A stretch of DNA of 64,000 nucleotides from contig NZ_CP036426.1 in assembly GCF_007752535.1 (NCBI RefSeq), positions 2,170,001 to 2,234,000 of the forward strand, written 5' to 3'. The number at the start of each line of letters is the position of its first letter. Position 1 is the stretch's first letter. The notes under the pieces are model-generated. The model ran no database searches and was not told the DNA's origin. It saw only the letters and a program-made list of their open reading frames with translations. The DNA comes from Tautonia plasticadhaerens. Lineage in GTDB: Bacteria; Planctomycetota; Planctomycetia; Isosphaerales; Isosphaeraceae. The translations under genes were made by a program, and so were the position numbers. Below, piece after piece: positions 62,841 to 64,000 of the stretch.

Positions 62841-62871
62841 CCCCTCGGCCCCCGATCTCCCCGCGATCGAA

Positions 62872-64000
62872 TCAGCGGCGGTCCCGAGGGGGGGGGCCGC
62901 CGGGGCCCCGGCCGCGGTCGCGGTCGCCGCCGCTGGGGCGGGGGCCGCGGTCGCCGCCGCTGGGGCGGGGCCCGCGGTCGCCGCCGCCGCCGCCCTCGCC
63001 GGCGGGCGGGCGGGGCTTGGATTCGACGGTGTCCTCGAGCCCGCGCTCGGCCAGGGCCTGGCGTCGGGAGAGCTTGACGCGGTCCTGTTCGTCGATGGCG
63101 ATGACCTTGACGAGCATCTGGTCACCGACCCGGCAGACGTCGGAGACGCTGTTGATGTAGCCGTCGGTCAGCTCGGAGATGTGGACCATGCCGTCCTGGC
63201 CGGGCAGCAACTCGACGAAGGCGCCGAAGTCCTTGACGGACATCACGCGGCCCTCGTAGATCTTGCCGAGCTGGACGCCGGCGGTCATCCCCTCGATGCG
63301 GTCCCGGCACTCCTCGGCGCCGGCGGCGGAGGCGCTGGCGATGGTGACGACGCCGGTGTCCTCGATGTCGATCTTGGTGCCGGTCTCCTCCTGGAGGCGG
63401 CGGATGGTCTTGCCACCGGGGCCGATCAGCATGCCGATCTTCTGGGGGTCGATCTGGATCTGGATGAGCCGGGGGGCGTTCATCGAGATCTGGTCGCGGG
63501 GCCGCTTGATGGCGCGGAGCATCGAGCGGAGGATCTCGACGCGGGCCTCCCGGGCCTGGTCGAGGGTGCCCCGGATGATCTCCTCGGTCAGGCCGACGTT
63601 CTTGACGTCGAGCTGGATGCCGGTGATGCCGTGCTGGGTGCCGGCGACCTTGAAGTCCATGTCGCCGAAGTGGTCCTCGTCGCCGATGATGTCGGTGAGG
63701 AGGATGTATCGGCCGGTCTTCTGGTCCTCGACCAGGCCGATGGAGATGCCGCCGACGGGGTCGGAGATGGGGACGCCGGCGTCCATCAGGCTGAGCGTGG
63801 CGCCGCAGACCGAGGCCATCGAGCTGGAGCCGTTGGACTCCAGGATGTCGCTGACGACCCGGATGGTGTAGGGGAAGCGGGCCGGGTCGGGCAGGATCGG
63901 GGCGACGGAGCGTTCGGCGAGCATGCCGTGGCCGATCTCGCGGCGGCCGGGGCCGCGGATGGGGCGGACCTCGCCGACGGCGAAGTGCGGCATGTTGTAG
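62872..64000 (-). CDS. pnp: Polyribonucleotide nucleotidyltransferase (PNPase), C-terminal part; 5' end outside window
   Basis: The frame runs off the right edge, so only the last 375 or so residues are seen. They begin in the second RNase PH domain, with the active-site region GDEDHFGDMDFKVAGT. Then come the KH domain (LIGPGGKTIRRLQEETGTKI), the S1 domain (GKIYEGRVMSVKDFGAFVEL and DGMVHISEL) and a tail of about 45 residues rich in Arg, Gly, Asp and Pro. That tail contains the repeat GDRGPRPSG twice and ends in Arg/Gly/Pro. PNPase degrades RNA 3' to 5' using phosphate. RG-rich tails may help bind RNA or assemble a degradosome. Confidence 0.95.
   Translation of the reverse strand, partial: YNMPHFAVGEVRPIRGPGRREIGHGMLAERSVAPILPDPARFPYTIRVVSDILESNGSSSMASVCGATLSLMDAGVPISDPVGGISIGLVEDQKTGRYILLTDIIGDEDHFGDMDFKVAGTQHGITGIQLDVKNVGLTEEIIRGTLDQAREARVEILRSMLRAIKRPRDQISMNAPRLIQIQIDPQKIGMLIGPGGKTIRRLQEETGTKIDIEDTGVVTIASASAAGAEECRDRIEGMTAGVQLGKIYEGRVMSVKDFGAFVELLPGQDGMVHISELTDGYINSVSDVCRVGDQMLVKVIAIDEQDRVKLSRRQALAERGLEDTVESKPRPPAGEGGGGGDRGPRPSGGDRGPRPSGGDRDRGRGPGGPPPRDRR
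62921..62974. repeat. Tandem 27-nt repeat inside the pnp tail
   Basis: Two units, 62921-62947 and 62948-62974, differ at one base, and a partial third follows. Each encodes nine residues (GDRGPRPSG). Repeat-number variation between strains would change tail length in frame. Confidence 0.75.

Larger units (their letters stand above)
62472..62871. other. Intergenic region of 400 bp between pnp and the kinase gene
   Basis: It holds two perfect hairpins (62672-62701 and 62816-62840) that probably end pnp transcription. No gene was recognised, and no good promoter for the kinase pair. Confidence 0.5.

Overview
The window is very GC-rich (third codon positions almost all G or C) and reads as one chromosomal stretch of a planctomycete, most likely a member of the Isosphaeraceae (Tautonia/Singulisphaera-like). 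This is an inference from family content: a WD40 tail typical of planctomycete Ser/Thr kinases, a DUF1559 protein with a type II pseudopilin N-terminus, CRTAC1/ASPIC-UnbV protein beside a multihaem cytochrome, the MoxR/DUF58/VWA gene set, a PEP-CTERM protein, a Tat lipoprotein with NHL repeats, YfhO, a TIGR03960-type radical SAM protein, and an AroD-AroE fusion. No tRNA, rRNA, CRISPR array, intact insertion sequence or prophage was seen.

Layout. 1-2.4 kb: end of a membrane-anchored WD40 protein cut by the window edge. 2.5-8.1 kb: a small exported protein, then a two-gene unit of a membrane cytochrome (five CXXCH haem sites plus TPRs) and a CRTAC1-type lipoprotein. 8.2-11.1 kb (minus): DUF1559 protein, small lipoprotein, TPR protein. 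11.3-17.5 kb: membrane protein, class V aminotransferase, isochorismatase-like hydrolase, a PAS-GAF-receiver signalling protein and a membrane metallophosphoesterase. 17.5-27.0 kb (minus): a seven-gene run of NHL Tat lipoprotein, large VWA/glutamine-amidotransferase-like protein, membrane protein, MoxR ATPase, membrane protein, DUF58 protein and BatA-like VWA protein. 27.1-34 kb: Rieske protein, MBL hydrolase, PfkB-like kinase, an unknown gene, PdxA with a coupled small lipoprotein, and DUF2254. 34-41.5 kb (plus): radical SAM protein, Uma2 nuclease-like protein, unknown protein, two polytopic membrane proteins (GT-C-like and YfhO). 41.6-46.7 kb (minus): AroD-AroE, MutL, and a planctomycete orphan family.

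46.7-57.5 kb looks like an accessory region: mostly exported or orphan single genes (PEP-CTERM protein, small membrane protein, GWRVGN-tailed protein, exported PfpI-like protein, Tat-exported protein, peptidoglycan-binding-like protein, exported EEP phosphatase/nuclease, exported guanine-deaminase-like protein, DUF4256) separated by 250-680 bp spacers. The spacers carry a 36-bp perfect inverted repeat, copies of a dispersed element of about 100 nt, and two short stretches that resemble the start of an IS110-type transposase. 57.6-64 kb returns to ordinary genes: glycerophosphodiesterase, TlpA-like thioredoxin, a small unknown, an NtrC-type regulator with its histidine kinase, and polynucleotide phosphorylase cut by the right edge.

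Two sequence-level themes recur. Intergenic gaps often hold perfect GC hairpins of 8-13 bp without a T tract close to stop codons, and several genes are preceded by -35/-10 pairs of the form TTGnnn-N17/18-TAGnnT or close variants. Because the sequence is so GC-rich, most genes have long open frames on the opposite strand; these were treated as shadows.
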